From positions 124,001 to 188,000 of the forward strand of contig NZ_BOOW01000023.1 of assembly GCF_016863435.1 (NCBI RefSeq): a stretch of DNA of 64,000 nt. The letters are read 5' to 3'. A model generated the notes under the pieces. The model was not told the origin of the DNA. It saw only the letters and a list, made by a program, of their open reading frames with translations, and ran no database searches. Of this stretch, positions 17,016 to 25,754 are shown piece by piece (position 1 is the stretch's first letter; every line of letters begins with the position of its first letter). The translations under genes were made by a program, and so were the position numbers. The DNA comes from Sinosporangium siamense. GTDB lineage: Bacteria; Actinomycetota; Actinomycetes; Streptosporangiales; Streptosporangiaceae.

Positions 17016-17810
17016 TCATGCTCCTAGGGCGTGCGTGACTCGCGTGACGAGATATTCCGTCAACGGTGCGTAGTGACGCGGGAGCACATTGTCGTCGAGT
17101 GGCACCACCGCGGCCAGCTTGCCCTCCGCCTCCCCGACGAAGAGCGCGGGGTCGTTGCTGTCGGCGAACCCCACCGTGAGAACCCCCGCCTCCCCGGCCG
17201 CCCCCGCCCACCCGTGGTCGGCGATCACCAGGTCAGGCGGCGCGTCCCCCAGCTCGGCGAGCATCTCGCGCATGGGGTCGGCGTCGTGCGAGTGGGTGAA
17301 GGCCCCCTTGTCGGACACCATGGCCACGCTGTCGAGGTAGCGGATCGTCCGGGTGCGCCCGAAGTAGTGGTTCGTGTACTTCCAGCCCTCCGCCGGCGTG
17401 ATCAGTGTCGCCCCCAGCTCGACCGCGAGCCTCGCCAGCGCCAGGTGCACGGTCAGCAGCCCCGTCGGATGCCCGGTGGCCACCAGCACACGCGCCCCGG
17501 GTACGGCGAGAGCCCCCGCCACCACTCCCGCCATCATGTCCAGGGCGTCGATGGTGCGCTCGGGGTCGATCGTGTCCTGTCCGAAGCGGTGCTCGGGGTC
17601 GGCCACGACCCCGGCCGCCTTGGCCATCAGGGCGAGGATCTCGGGAAAGGCCCAGTCCTGCGACAGCGTGAGGCCGAGCATCAGGTAAGGCTCGCGGTTG
17701 GCCAGCGACGCATAATGATCGAGGTTGTTCTCCCGGCTGGTCGCCACCTCTCCGGCTATCCGTGTCTGGATCAGGTGGTCGCGTAGTTCGTCCCGGCTCG
17801 GCAAGGTCAC
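17016..17810 (-). CDS. phosphatase-family protein of actinobacteria
   Basis: This protein of about 264 residues belongs to a family usually labelled phosphatase. Conserved points are the N-terminal PSRDELRDHLIQTRIAGEVATSRENNL segment, the DPEHRFGQDTIDPERTIDAL block, the ATGHPTGLL loop and the DLVIADHGWAGAAG ... VGFADSNDPALF block near the end. The exact substrate is not established from sequence. The start is uncertain: GTG at 17810 was chosen because it avoids overlap with the upstream deacetylase stop (17824) and follows a GAGGG. The two genes are 13 bp apart and probably co-transcribed. Confidence 0.78.
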   Translation of the reverse strand: MTLPSRDELRDHLIQTRIAGEVATSRENNLDHYASLANREPYLMLGLTLSQDWAFPEILALMAKAAGVVADPEHRFGQDTIDPERTIDALDMMAGVVAGALAVPGARVLVATGHPTGLLTVHLALARLAVELGATLITPAEGWKYTNHYFGRTRTIRYLDSVAMVSDKGAFTHSHDADPMREMLAELGDAPPDLVIADHGWAGAAGEAGVLTVGFADSNDPALFVGEAEGKLAAVVPLDDNVLPRHYAPLTEYLVTRVTHALGA

Positions 17811-17823
17811 CTCCGGCAGGCCC

Positions 17824-18987
17824 TCAATCGAGAGGGTCAAGTCCGTGTTGCGGAAAAACCGCCTTCCGGGTCGCCACGATAGCCCGGTCGACGTCGTCTG
17901 CTGGATCGTAACCTTCCCGAAAATCACGGAATTCCGGGCTTCGCCCGTCGGACATGGTCAACGGGGGCACCTCTCCCGTCCGCTCGGCGGCGAACTCCCG
18001 CCATCCCGGCGGGGTCGGCGTCTCCGGGTCGATCGGGTGCCCGGCGACCTCCGCGATCAGGTGGGTCCACGCCCTCGGCACCACCCGGACCAGCTCGTAG
18101 CCGCCGCCTCCGGTGACGAGCCAGCGCCCGCCCGCGGTCTCGTGGGCCAGGTCATGCAACGCGGCATATGCCCTACGCTGCCCGTCCACACTCAGCATCA
18201 GGTGGGCTAGCGGGTCCAGGGCGTGGCTGTCGCAGCCGTGCTGGGTGACCAGCACCTCGGGGGCGAACTCCCGCAGCAGCGGCGGCACGACCGCGTGGAA
18301 GGCCCGCAGCCACCCCGCGTCGCCGCATCCGACGGGCAGGGCGACGTTGACGGCGGTGCCGTCGGCGCCGGTCTCCTCGGGGAAGCCGGTGCCAGGGAAG
18401 AGCACCCTCGGCGTCTCGTGCAGGCTGATGGTGAGCACGCGGGGGTCGTGCGCGAACATCGACTGCACCCCGTCGCCGTGGTGCACGTCCACGTCGACGT
18501 AGGCCACCCGCCGCGCGCCCTGGGCGAGCAGCCAGGCGATCGCCACTCCGGGGTCGTTGTAGACGCAGAAGCCGCTCGCATAACCGGCCATCGCGTGGTG
18601 GAGGCCGCCGGCGACGTTGACCGCGTGCTCGGCCTCGCCGGACCACACGGCGCGGGCCGCCGCCAGCGTCGCCCCGGTGATGAGCGCCGACGCCTCGTGC
18701 ACCCCCGCGAAGGCAGGCGTGTCGCCAGGGCCGAGGCCGACGCTCATGTCGGGCTCGCCGGTCGCCGACACCCGCTTGACCGCCTCGATGTAGTCCCGCG
18801 TGTGCACTAGCGCCAGCTCGTCGTCGGACGCGGGGACACACCCGGACAGCTCGACCCGGTCGAGCACCCCGAGCTCACGGGCGAGCGCCATGGTCAACTC
18901 GACCCGGACCGGGGCCAGTGGGTGCCCCGGCCCGAAATCGTAGGAGGTGAGCTTGTCATCCCAGACGACCCGCACAGACCGGCTCAT
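17824..18987 (-). CDS. acuC: AcuC-type histone-deacetylase-family enzyme
   Basis: A 387-residue zinc deacetylase of the arginase/HDAC fold. It shows the tandem His pair in NVAGGLHHAMAGYASGF, the metal motif VAYVDVDVHHGDGVQ (Asp and His ligands), LFPGTGFPEE, the third ligand region VTQHGCDSHALDP and the C-terminal TGGGGY glycine loop. AcuC removes acetyl groups from proteins such as acetyl-CoA synthetase in Bacillus; the substrate here is unknown. Three start codons lie in a row (GTG, ATG, ATG at 18993-18985). The third has the best spacing to the GAGGAG. Confidence 0.9.
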   Translation of the reverse strand: MSRSVRVVWDDKLTSYDFGPGHPLAPVRVELTMALARELGVLDRVELSGCVPASDDELALVHTRDYIEAVKRVSATGEPDMSVGLGPGDTPAFAGVHEASALITGATLAAARAVWSGEAEHAVNVAGGLHHAMAGYASGFCVYNDPGVAIAWLLAQGARRVAYVDVDVHHGDGVQSMFAHDPRVLTISLHETPRVLFPGTGFPEETGADGTAVNVALPVGCGDAGWLRAFHAVVPPLLREFAPEVLVTQHGCDSHALDPLAHLMLSVDGQRRAYAALHDLAHETAGGRWLVTGGGGYELVRVVPRAWTHLIAEVAGHPIDPETPTPPGWREFAAERTGEVPPLTMSDGRSPEFRDFREGYDPADDVDRAIVATRKAVFPQHGLDPLD

Positions 18988-19135
18988 CATCACTCCTCAC
19001 GCGTGAAGGCAGCCGACGTTACCGTACGGCTAGAGCCTGCGGATCATGGCCTGCGCCACGCAAAGAGCCGCCCACCGAGTCGCCGATAGTCCTTGAACGT
19101 CCACCTTTACATGACACACCGCATAATGTCTGACT

Positions 19136-20329
19136 ATGCGCTTGCAGGGCTTCCGGCCGGCGTGGGATACCGGCCGGGCCCGCGCTGTCGATGTGTTTCT
19201 GGCCGTGGTCGCCTGGCTGGTGGACGTGCTGGCCGTCTTTACTCTGGTCGGCCCCTCAAGCGTTTCCCTCTTCAGCGGCGCAGGCCCCGTCCCGGCGATC
19301 GCCGCCGTCCTGCTCTCGACCCTCGGCTCCCTCGCGCTGCTGAAACGGCGCACGCACCCGACACAGGTCATGTGGATCATCGCGATCCTGGACATGCTGC
19401 GTGCGTTCAGCGGCAGGCCCGACGTCCAGTTGTACGGCTTCGGCCCGTCGGTCGCGACCTACAGCCTCGGCAGATACGCGAGATCCACGCCCTCCTGGAT
19501 CACATGCGCCGCCATCAGCGCGCTCTACCTGAGCTTCTACGCCCTCGCGACCTACATCAAAACCGGCCGCCTGCTCTTCGATGCGACCTACGTCATCGGG
19601 CCTGTGCTGTTCGCCCTTATCGGGCAGCTCGTCCGCGTGCGCGTGGAGCTGCGGCGGCGCTCCGCCAAGGAGGCCGCCGACAACGCCGTCCGCGCCGAGC
19701 GCCGCCGCATCGCCCGCGAACTCCACGACGTGGTGGCCCACCACATCAGCGTGATCAGCGTGATGGTCGGCGCGGGCCGCTCGATCATGACCACCCGCCC
19801 GGACGACGCCCAGGAGGCGCTGGCCACCGCCGAACGCACCGCCCGCGAGGCGCTGAACGAGATGCGGCAGTTGCTGAACGTCCTGCGCGCCGACGGATCC
19901 GACCAGTCCGACGCCGAGGGCGACACCCCCACCTCGGCCGGCACGGCCGGACTGCCCGCCCTCATCGAGCAGGTCAGACAGGCCGGGCTCCCAGCGGAAC
20001 TGACCTTGGAGGGAGAGTCCGTGCCTCTCCCCACCGCGGTGGACCACGCGGTCTACCGCATCGTGCAGGAGGCTCTGACCAACACGCGCAAGCACAGCGG
20101 CGGGGCGCGGGCCAGCGTGCGGCTCGCCTACGGGGACGGCACTGTCGAGGTCGAGGTCCTCGACGACGGGATCGGCGTCTCCGAGGGCGGCGGAGGGTAC
20201 GGACTGTCCGGCATGGCCGAGCGCGTCGCCCTCTGCGGCGGCGAACTCCAGACCGGGCCGCGCCCGGACGGGGGGTTCCGGGTGCGGGCACGGATCCCGC
20301 TGCCCGTGTTGCAGAATGGCGAAGCGTGA
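19136..20329 (+). CDS. membrane sensor histidine kinase (HisKA_3)
   Basis: This 397-residue kinase has four to five N-terminal transmembrane segments (about 18-165) and a HisKA_3 dimerisation helix with the phospho-acceptor H197 in RRRIARELHDVVAHHIS. The HATPase domain carries an N-box (RIVQEALTNTRKHS) and a G1 box (VEVLDDGIGV). No ribosome-binding site precedes the ATG. Instead a -10-like CATAAT sits at 19122-19127, placing transcription initiation at or next to the ATG, so the mRNA is probably leaderless. The stop overlaps the regulator's GTG start. The ABC exporter downstream is the likely target. Confidence 0.92.
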   Translation: MRLQGFRPAWDTGRARAVDVFLAVVAWLVDVLAVFTLVGPSSVSLFSGAGPVPAIAAVLLSTLGSLALLKRRTHPTQVMWIIAILDMLRAFSGRPDVQLYGFGPSVATYSLGRYARSTPSWITCAAISALYLSFYALATYIKTGRLLFDATYVIGPVLFALIGQLVRVRVELRRRSAKEAADNAVRAERRRIARELHDVVAHHISVISVMVGAGRSIMTTRPDDAQEALATAERTAREALNEMRQLLNVLRADGSDQSDAEGDTPTSAGTAGLPALIEQVRQAGLPAELTLEGESVPLPTAVDHAVYRIVQEALTNTRKHSGGARASVRLAYGDGTVEVEVLDDGIGVSEGGGGYGLSGMAERVALCGGELQTGPRPDGGFRVRARIPLPVLQNGEA

Positions 20330-20997
20330 TCACGATTCTGCTCGTCGACGACCACGCGCTCGTACGATCGGGATACCGCATGATCGTCGACGCCCAGCCG
20401 GACATGACGGCGGTCGGGGAGGCCGCCGACGGCGAGGCCGGGCTGGAGCTCGCCCGGCGCACACGCCCGGACGTGGTGCTCATGGACCTGCATATGCCGG
20501 TGCTCGACGGCGTCGAGGCGACGCGGCGGATCGTCGCCGAGCTCCCGGACACCAAGGTGCTCGTGCTCAGCACCTTCGACCTCGACGAGCACGTGGTGGA
20601 CGCGCTGCGGGCCGGGGCCTCGGGCTTCCTGCCGAAGGACATCTCCCCCGAGGAACTGGTCGAGGCCGTGCGCGTGGTGCGGCGGGGCGAGTCGGCGGTC
20701 GCCGCACGGCTACTCACGCGGCTGATCGGCACGTTCGTGCGTGCCCCGCGCACGAAGCCGGGAAAGGCGCCGCCCGCGCTCGCGGCGCTCACCGAACGCG
20801 AGCACGAGATCCTCACCCTCATCGCGAGGGGGAGGTCCAACGCGGAGATCGCCGCCGGGCTCCAGGTGTCGCCGTCGACGGTCAAGAACCACGTGACGAA
20901 GATGTTCGCCAAACTCGGGGTAAGGGACCGCGCACAGGCCGTGATCATCGCCTATGAGACGGGCGTGGTGACTCCCGGATTAGGAACGGAGTACTAG
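20326..20997 (+). CDS. NarL/FixJ-family response regulator
   Basis: This 223-residue regulator begins at a GTG that overlaps the kinase stop (GTGA). Its receiver domain has D8-D9, phospho-acceptor D54 (VLMDLHMP), VLVLSTFD and K106 (FLPKD). The C-terminal LuxR helix-turn-helix (ALTEREHEILTLIARGRSNAEIAAGLQVSPSTVKNHV) is complete. It pairs with the kinase just upstream and precedes an ABC exporter by about 90 bp in the same direction, an arrangement common for exporters induced by antibiotics or envelope damage. Confidence 0.93.
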   Translation: MITILLVDDHALVRSGYRMIVDAQPDMTAVGEAADGEAGLELARRTRPDVVLMDLHMPVLDGVEATRRIVAELPDTKVLVLSTFDLDEHVVDALRAGASGFLPKDISPEELVEAVRVVRRGESAVAARLLTRLIGTFVRAPRTKPGKAPPALAALTEREHEILTLIARGRSNAEIAAGLQVSPSTVKNHVTKMFAKLGVRDRAQAVIIAYETGVVTPGLGTEY

Positions 20998-21084
20998 GAC
21001 CGCCGGGTCACAGTACTCAGGGAGTGCGGGGAAACGGTTCCCGAGGCGGAGGGGCACGCGTCAAGCCGCTGACACGCTTGAGTC

Positions 21085-21996
21085 ATGACCACCATTCAGG
21101 CCATCAACCTCACCAAACGGTATGGCACGACACTCGCGGTGGACGACCTGTCCTTCACGATCGAGCCCGGCCGGGTGACCGGCTTCCTCGGGCCCAACGG
21201 CGCGGGCAAGTCCACCACCATGCGGATGATGCTGGGCCTGGACCGGCCCAGCGGGGGCAGTGTCCGCGTCGGCGGCAAGCCGTACTCCGAACTGCGGCAC
21301 CCACTGCGCACCATCGGCGCGCTCCTCGACGCCAAGGCGGTGCACGGCGGCAGGACCGCCCGCAACCACCTGTTGTGCCTGGCGCAGAGCAACGGCATCG
21401 GGCGTGCCCGGGTCGAGGAGGTCATGGAGACCGTCGGCCTGACCGCCGTGGCCAAGCGCCGCGTCGGCGGGTTCTCGCTCGGCATGGGGCAGCGCCTCGG
21501 CATCGCGGCGGCTCTGCTGGGCGACCCGGAGATCCTCATGTTCGACGAGCCGGTGAACGGCCTCGACCCCGAGGGCATCCGCTGGATCCGCACCCTCATG
21601 CGCGGTCTCGCCGCCGAGGGCCGCACGGTGTTCGTGTCGAGCCACCTCATGAGCGAGATGGCGCAGACCGCCGACCACCTCATCGTCATCGGCAAGGGCA
21701 GGCTCATCGCCGACACCGGCGTGCAGGACTTCATCGCCCGCAGCTCGCAGAGCTACGTGCGGGTGCGCTCACCGCGGATGGCGCAGCTCGCGCCGCTCCT
21801 CACCGGGGCCGAGTTGTCCGCGCACGGCGACCACATGCGGGTGATCGGCCTACCAGCCTCGAAGATCGGCGATGTCGCCGCGGGGGCCGGCATCGCACTC
21901 CACGAGCTGACCGTGGTCGAGCCGACGCTGGAGGCGGCGTACATGGAGTTGACCAAGGACAGCGTGGAATACGCGGGAGAGACGGTGCCGGCATGA
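21085..21996 (+). CDS. ABC-2 exporter, ATP-binding subunit
   Basis: This 303-residue ATPase has Walker A GPNGAGKSTTMRMMLGL at about 36-52, a signature of the relaxed type (GGFSLGMGQRLGIAAALLGDP), Walker B ILMFDEPVNGLDPEG and the H-loop VFVSSHLMSEM. The long C-terminal region (about 215-303) is typical of DrrA/BcrA-type drug and lantibiotic-immunity exporters. The stop overlaps the permease start (ATGA), so the two subunits are coupled. The adjacent two-component system is the probable regulator. Confidence 0.93.
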   Translation: MTTIQAINLTKRYGTTLAVDDLSFTIEPGRVTGFLGPNGAGKSTTMRMMLGLDRPSGGSVRVGGKPYSELRHPLRTIGALLDAKAVHGGRTARNHLLCLAQSNGIGRARVEEVMETVGLTAVAKRRVGGFSLGMGQRLGIAAALLGDPEILMFDEPVNGLDPEGIRWIRTLMRGLAAEGRTVFVSSHLMSEMAQTADHLIVIGKGRLIADTGVQDFIARSSQSYVRVRSPRMAQLAPLLTGAELSAHGDHMRVIGLPASKIGDVAAGAGIALHELTVVEPTLEAAYMELTKDSVEYAGETVPA

Positions 21997-22742
21997 TCGA
22001 CGTGATGCGTTCGGAGTGGACCAAGCTGCGCTCGGTCCGCTCCACGATGTGGACGTTCGGCGTCGGCGTCCTCGCCATGATCGGATTCGGGGCCGGCATC
22101 CCCGCGGCCCTCGTCGCGATGAACGAGCCGGCCGAGATGGAACCGGTCGCGGCGAGCCTGTCCGGGGTCCCCTTCGCCGCGCTGATCTTCGCGTCGCTCG
22201 GCGCCATGGTGATCACCTCGGAATATCGCACCGGAATGATGAGGACCTCCCTCACCGCGGTGCCGCAGCGGCTGAAGCTGCTGGCCTCCAAGGTGCTGGT
22301 GTTCACCCTCGTGGCTCTGCTCGTGGCGCTGTTCTCCACGTTCGCGGCCTTCTTCCTCGGACAGGCGTTCCTCGGCACGGAGAACGCGGCGGCCTCGCCC
22401 GGCGATCCCGGGGTGCTGCGCGCACTGCTCGGCACCGCGCTCTACCTGACCATGAGCGGGCTGTTCGGGCTTGGCATCGGCACGTTCATCCGGCATACGC
22501 CCGGCGCCATCGTCTTGATCGTGGCGCTCATGATGGTCGTCCCGATGATGGGGAACATGCTGCCCGGCGCCATCGGCGAGTTCATCGTGAAGTTCTTCAC
22601 CACCAACGCGGGCCAGCGGGTCGCCTCCGTCGGCGAACAGGCGGGACTGCTCGGCCCGTGGCAAGGCTTCGGCGTCTACGCCCTGTGGGCGGCGGCCGCC
22701 ATGGTGATCGGCGCGGTGCTCCTCAAGCGCCGCGACGCCTGA
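21993..22742 (+). CDS. ABC-2 exporter, permease subunit
   Basis: This 249-residue membrane protein has six predicted transmembrane segments. The N-terminal motif IDVMRSEWTKLRSVRSTMWT and the following VITSEYRTGMMRTSLTAVP are typical of actinobacterial ABC-2 permeases that export peptides or drugs. The last segment ends in LLKRRDA. It is translationally coupled to the ATPase. A GC-rich hairpin 42 bp after the stop probably ends the transcript. Confidence 0.9.
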   Translation: MIDVMRSEWTKLRSVRSTMWTFGVGVLAMIGFGAGIPAALVAMNEPAEMEPVAASLSGVPFAALIFASLGAMVITSEYRTGMMRTSLTAVPQRLKLLASKVLVFTLVALLVALFSTFAAFFLGQAFLGTENAAASPGDPGVLRALLGTALYLTMSGLFGLGIGTFIRHTPGAIVLIVALMMVVPMMGNMLPGAIGEFIVKFFTTNAGQRVASVGEQAGLLGPWQGFGVYALWAAAAMVIGAVLLKRRDA

Positions 22743-22784
22743 CCGACCCCGCGCGGCCCTTGGAGGGCGCGCACCACACGAACG

Positions 22785-22810
22785 CCCGCCGGGGGCATGG
22801 CCCCGGCGGG
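22785..22810 (+). terminator. GC-rich hairpin after the ABC exporter operon
   Basis: Perfect 10-bp stem, CCCGCCGGGG-GCATGG-CCCCGGCGGG, 42 bp downstream of the permease stop. It lacks a T-run, as is frequent for actinomycete terminators. Confidence 0.6.
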
Positions 22811-22883
22811 GACGGACTCCCGCGGCACCGGCCGCAGCGTGTGCTCGCGGGGGCGGGAGCCGGGCCCGTTCAAGGGCCTCGGC

Positions 22884-22994
22884 TCACTCCGCGCGGAGGG
22901 CGGCGACCGGATCCAACCGGCCCGCCCTTCGCGCAGGAGCCAGACCGAAGAACACCCCCACCGCCACCGACACCCCGAAGGCTAAGTCGATGGC
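22884..22994 (-). pseudogene. remnant of an FtsX/MacB-type ABC permease C-terminus
   Basis: About 36 codons in a minus-strand frame different from the MFS gene encode DLAFGVSVAVGVFFGLAPAR followed by RAGRLDPVAALRAE and a stop. This is the hallmark C-terminal transmembrane helix and tail of FtsX/MacB permeases. No more of the protein is present upstream, and the MFS coding end overlaps the remnant by about 13 bp. The rest of the permease gene was therefore lost when the MFS gene came to lie here. Confidence 0.75.
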
Positions 22995-24223
22995 TGAGGG
23001 GAAACTGAGGACAGCGCCTCCACCCGGCGGTCTCTGCGCTCCAGCCGCCGCACGGCGGGCACGATGAGCAGCGTCGACATGCCTGCGACCGCGACCCCCG
23101 CCGAGACCGCCATCACCGTCTCGGCCCCGATCAGGCCCGCCGCCGGTCCGGCGATCATCTGCCCGAAGGGCATCGCGACCATGGAGCCGCCCAGCTCGTA
23201 GGCGCTGACACGGTTGAGCACCGCGGGCTCGACATGCGTCTGCACACTCGTCGCCCACATCACCGACCAGAACGCCCACCCCACTCCTGCCATCACGAAC
23301 CCCGCCATGATGACGGGCAGCGGAGCCCCGAGCGCGAGCGTCAGCGGTTGAAGCGCGAACGCGAACATCGCGGTCGCCCCCGCACGCAGGGGCCGCGCCG
23401 GTCGCACCCTCATCGCGATGAGCCCGCCGACGATCGTGCCGGCGCCCATGGACGACATCACCAGGCCGACCGCCGGCTCGCCGTGGGCGGCGGTAACCAA
23501 GGAGGTCACCAGCGGAATCGTCGGCCCGAACAACGTGATGGCGAAAACCACCCAGACCAGGATCACGCTCCACATCCAGGTTCGAGACCTGAACTCGGTC
23601 CACCCCTCTCGCAGATCGCGGAGGACCGACGTCTTCTCGACCGCCTCGCGGTCGAACCTCACCCGCATCAGGACCAGGCACAACGCGCTGAGCGCGAACC
23701 CCGCGGCCTCCACCGCGAAAACCACCCCGACCCCGGCGACCGCCACCAGCACCCCCGCTAGGCCGGGACCGACGAGCTGCATCATCGACTCGGACACCCG
23801 CAACGCGGCGTTGCCCCGCTGCACGTCACGCGCCACTCGCGGCACGGTGCTCGCCACACCGGGGAGATACATCGCCGTGGCCGCCCCGCTGACCGCCGCG
23901 AGCGCCGCGATCTCCCATAGGGCGGGCCTGCCGGTCAGGAAGAGTACGGCGAGAGCCCCCTGAGACAACGTGCGCACGACGTCGGCTCCCACCATCATTC
24001 GACGTGGCGTGAACCGGTCGCCGAACACCCCGCCGAACAGAATGAGCGCCACCATGGGCGCCATCCCGGCCGCGAGCGCGAGCCCCACCCCGGTCGGTCC
24101 GTAGTCGCGCTGCACACCGAGGGCGGTGGCCACCGGCAACATGCCGTAGCCCAGCATGGAGATGGTTCGGGCGACGAAGAAGAGACTGAAATCCCTGGAC
24201 CATAACGAGGGCCCGTCTGCCAC
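22982..24223 (-). CDS. MFS transporter (EntS-like, MFS_3 type)
   Basis: A 413-residue transporter with twelve predicted transmembrane segments. It starts SRDFSLFFVARTISMLGYGM and carries the cytoplasmic loop GGVFGDRFTPRRMMVGADVVR of the major facilitator superfamily. Family members export siderophores or drugs. The GTG start at 24223 follows ATGAGG with 8-nt spacing. The 3' end overlaps the remnant of an unrelated permease, and remnants of other genes lie upstream, so the gene sits in a region of turnover. The substrate is unknown. Confidence 0.88.
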   Translation of the reverse strand: MADGPSLWSRDFSLFFVARTISMLGYGMLPVATALGVQRDYGPTGVGLALAAGMAPMVALILFGGVFGDRFTPRRMMVGADVVRTLSQGALAVLFLTGRPALWEIAALAAVSGAATAMYLPGVASTVPRVARDVQRGNAALRVSESMMQLVGPGLAGVLVAVAGVGVVFAVEAAGFALSALCLVLMRVRFDREAVEKTSVLRDLREGWTEFRSRTWMWSVILVWVVFAITLFGPTIPLVTSLVTAAHGEPAVGLVMSSMGAGTIVGGLIAMRVRPARPLRAGATAMFAFALQPLTLALGAPLPVIMAGFVMAGVGWAFWSVMWATSVQTHVEPAVLNRVSAYELGGSMVAMPFGQMIAGPAAGLIGAETVMAVSAGVAVAGMSTLLIVPAVRRLERRDRRVEALSSVSPQPST

Positions 24224-24263
24224 GTTTCGACCTCATTTCACCAGATTCGCCGATGAAATGATG

Positions 24264-24279
24264 CCTTCTGAATAGAAGG
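24264..24279. promoter_or_regulatory. inverted repeat upstream of the MFS gene
   Basis: CCTTCT-GAAT-AGAAGG, perfect 6-bp arms, in an AT-richer stretch 41 bp upstream of the MFS start. It could be an operator or a small hairpin; no regulator gene is adjacent. Confidence 0.35.
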
Positions 24280-24384
24280 TTTCCTAATGCTTTTGCCGCC
24301 ACATCTGCGACCGCCAAGAGCCCTTCGAAGGAAGACGGACACACCTGGACCTGCGAGAACAGGCCGAAGGAGAACCGACGCCAA

Positions 24385-24699
24385 CCGACCGCCAACCGGG
24401 GGCGAACCCGACTCGGCCGCCCCCAACCGAGGGTGACACCGTCGAGGTGCCGGCTCCGCCGTCCCAGCCGAACTGGCCGATGGGCCCGTAGTCGCCGCGA
24501 TAGGTGCGCACCGCCGTACCGAAGCCCCAGTCGCCCTGCCGACCCGGCCGACCGGCGGCGAACCCGGCCGAGCGCCGGGCAGAGGTGAGGTCGAATCAGC
24601 CGACCGCCAACCAGAGACGAACCGAGGTCGGCGGACCGCCGGCGACGGGGAACCCTGGCCGGCGAAGCATCGGCCGGCGGCGAACGCCGACCGCCAACC
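24385..24699. repeat. dispersed 13-bp repeat in decayed intergenic DNA
   Basis: CCGACCGCCAACC occurs exactly three times, at 24385-24397, 24600-24612 and 24687-24699, among many related GCCGACCG/GGCGAA words. Apart from a serine-hydrolase remnant on the minus strand, no coding signal is visible between the MFS gene and proC. Confidence 0.65.
24437..24541 (-). pseudogene. remnant of a serine hydrolase (beta-lactamase class C family)
   Basis: A minus-strand stretch of about 35 codons reads GDWGFGTAVRTYRGDYGPIG followed by QFGWDGGAGTS. This matches the region around the C-terminal HxG-like strand of CubicO/beta-lactamase-family serine hydrolases. The catalytic SxxK part and the rest are absent, and after GTS the similarity stops. 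It is a gene fragment, not an expressed protein. Confidence 0.6.
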
Positions 24700-24797
24700 G
24701 GCGAAGCACGGTCGGCGCCGAGCGGAGCCGACCAGCCGCCGACCGGAGGTGCAGCCGAGCCGGCCGAGCGCCGGCTGGAGGCGGACCGGCGCCGAGG

Positions 24798-25592
24798 TCA
24801 GCCGGAGGCGAGTTCGCGGCCGCGGTTGCGGGCGGCCTCGATGGCCGCGAGGAAGGCGGCGCGCACGCTGTGGCGTTCCAGCTCGGCGATCGCGGCGATG
24901 GTCGTGCCGCCCGGCGAGGTGACGGCCTCGCGGAGGATGACGGGGTGCTCGCCCGAGTCGCGCAGCATGATCGCCGCGCCCACGATCGACTGGGTTACCA
25001 TGTCGAGCGCCGCGGCGCGCGGCATGCCGAGCAGGATGCCCGCGTCGACCATGGCCTCGACCAGGTAGAAGAAGTAGGCCGGGCCGCTGCCGGACAGCGC
25101 GGTAGCGGCGTCCTGCTGCGACTCGGGGATGCGCAGGACCTTGCCCACCGGGTTGAGCAGCTCCTCGGTGTGGCGGAGGTGCTCCTCCCCCGCGTGCGCG
25201 CCCGCCGAGATCACGCTCATCGCCTCGTCCACGAGCACCGGCGTGTTGGACATCACGCGCACCACCGGCACGTCGTCACCGAGCCGGGACTCCACAAAGG
25301 CGGTCGTGATGCCGGCCGCAGCCGAGATCACCAGGCGGCCGGCCGGCACATAGGGGCCGATCTCCGCTAGCAGACCCGCCATGTCCTGCGGCTTGACCGT
25401 CAGGATGATCGTTTCAGCGGACTTGGCGGCCTCCACATTGGACACCACCTGCACGCCGTAACTCTCACGCAGCGCCGCAGCCCGCTCAGGTCTGCGGGCC
25501 GTCACCATGATCTGCCCCGGTTTGAACCCCGCGCGCAGCAACCCCGACATGAGGGCCTCGCCCATCTTGCCCGTGCCCAGAATCGCGATCAT
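24798..25592 (-). CDS. proC: pyrroline-5-carboxylate reductase
   Basis: Catalyses the last step of proline synthesis, NAD(P)H-dependent reduction of 1-pyrroline-5-carboxylate. This 264-residue protein starts with the dinucleotide loop IAILGTGKMGEAL, then shows TVKPQDM, VRVMSNTPVLVDEAMS and the family signature LSGSGPAYFFYLVEAMVDAG near residue 165. The ATG at 25592 is preferred to GTG 25601 because the Rossmann strand begins immediately and GAGG lies 9 nt upstream. Confidence 0.96.
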   Translation of the reverse strand: MIAILGTGKMGEALMSGLLRAGFKPGQIMVTARRPERAAALRESYGVQVVSNVEAAKSAETIILTVKPQDMAGLLAEIGPYVPAGRLVISAAAGITTAFVESRLGDDVPVVRVMSNTPVLVDEAMSVISAGAHAGEEHLRHTEELLNPVGKVLRIPESQQDAATALSGSGPAYFFYLVEAMVDAGILLGMPRAAALDMVTQSIVGAAIMLRDSGEHPVILREAVTSPGGTTIAAIAELERHSVRAAFLAAIEAARNRGRELASG

Positions 25593-25754
25593 GTGGCGCA
25601 CCTCGCGGAGTCGATGTGATTGGCGGTGGTGGAAGCGTGGATCCGTGGCCTGAAGCCACCCCGCAGCCTACCGGCGCCCGCCCACCTCACCCCGCACGAC
25701 CACCTCCGCACCACGCCCGTGAACCACCTCGCCGCGAGATCCGTGAGCATAGAT

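Noticed and set aside
24284-24395. Minus-strand segment (SFEGLLAVADVAAKALGNLLFRR) as a gene fragment
   Set aside because: It looks protein-like but I could not tie it to any family; it is not reported as a pseudogene.
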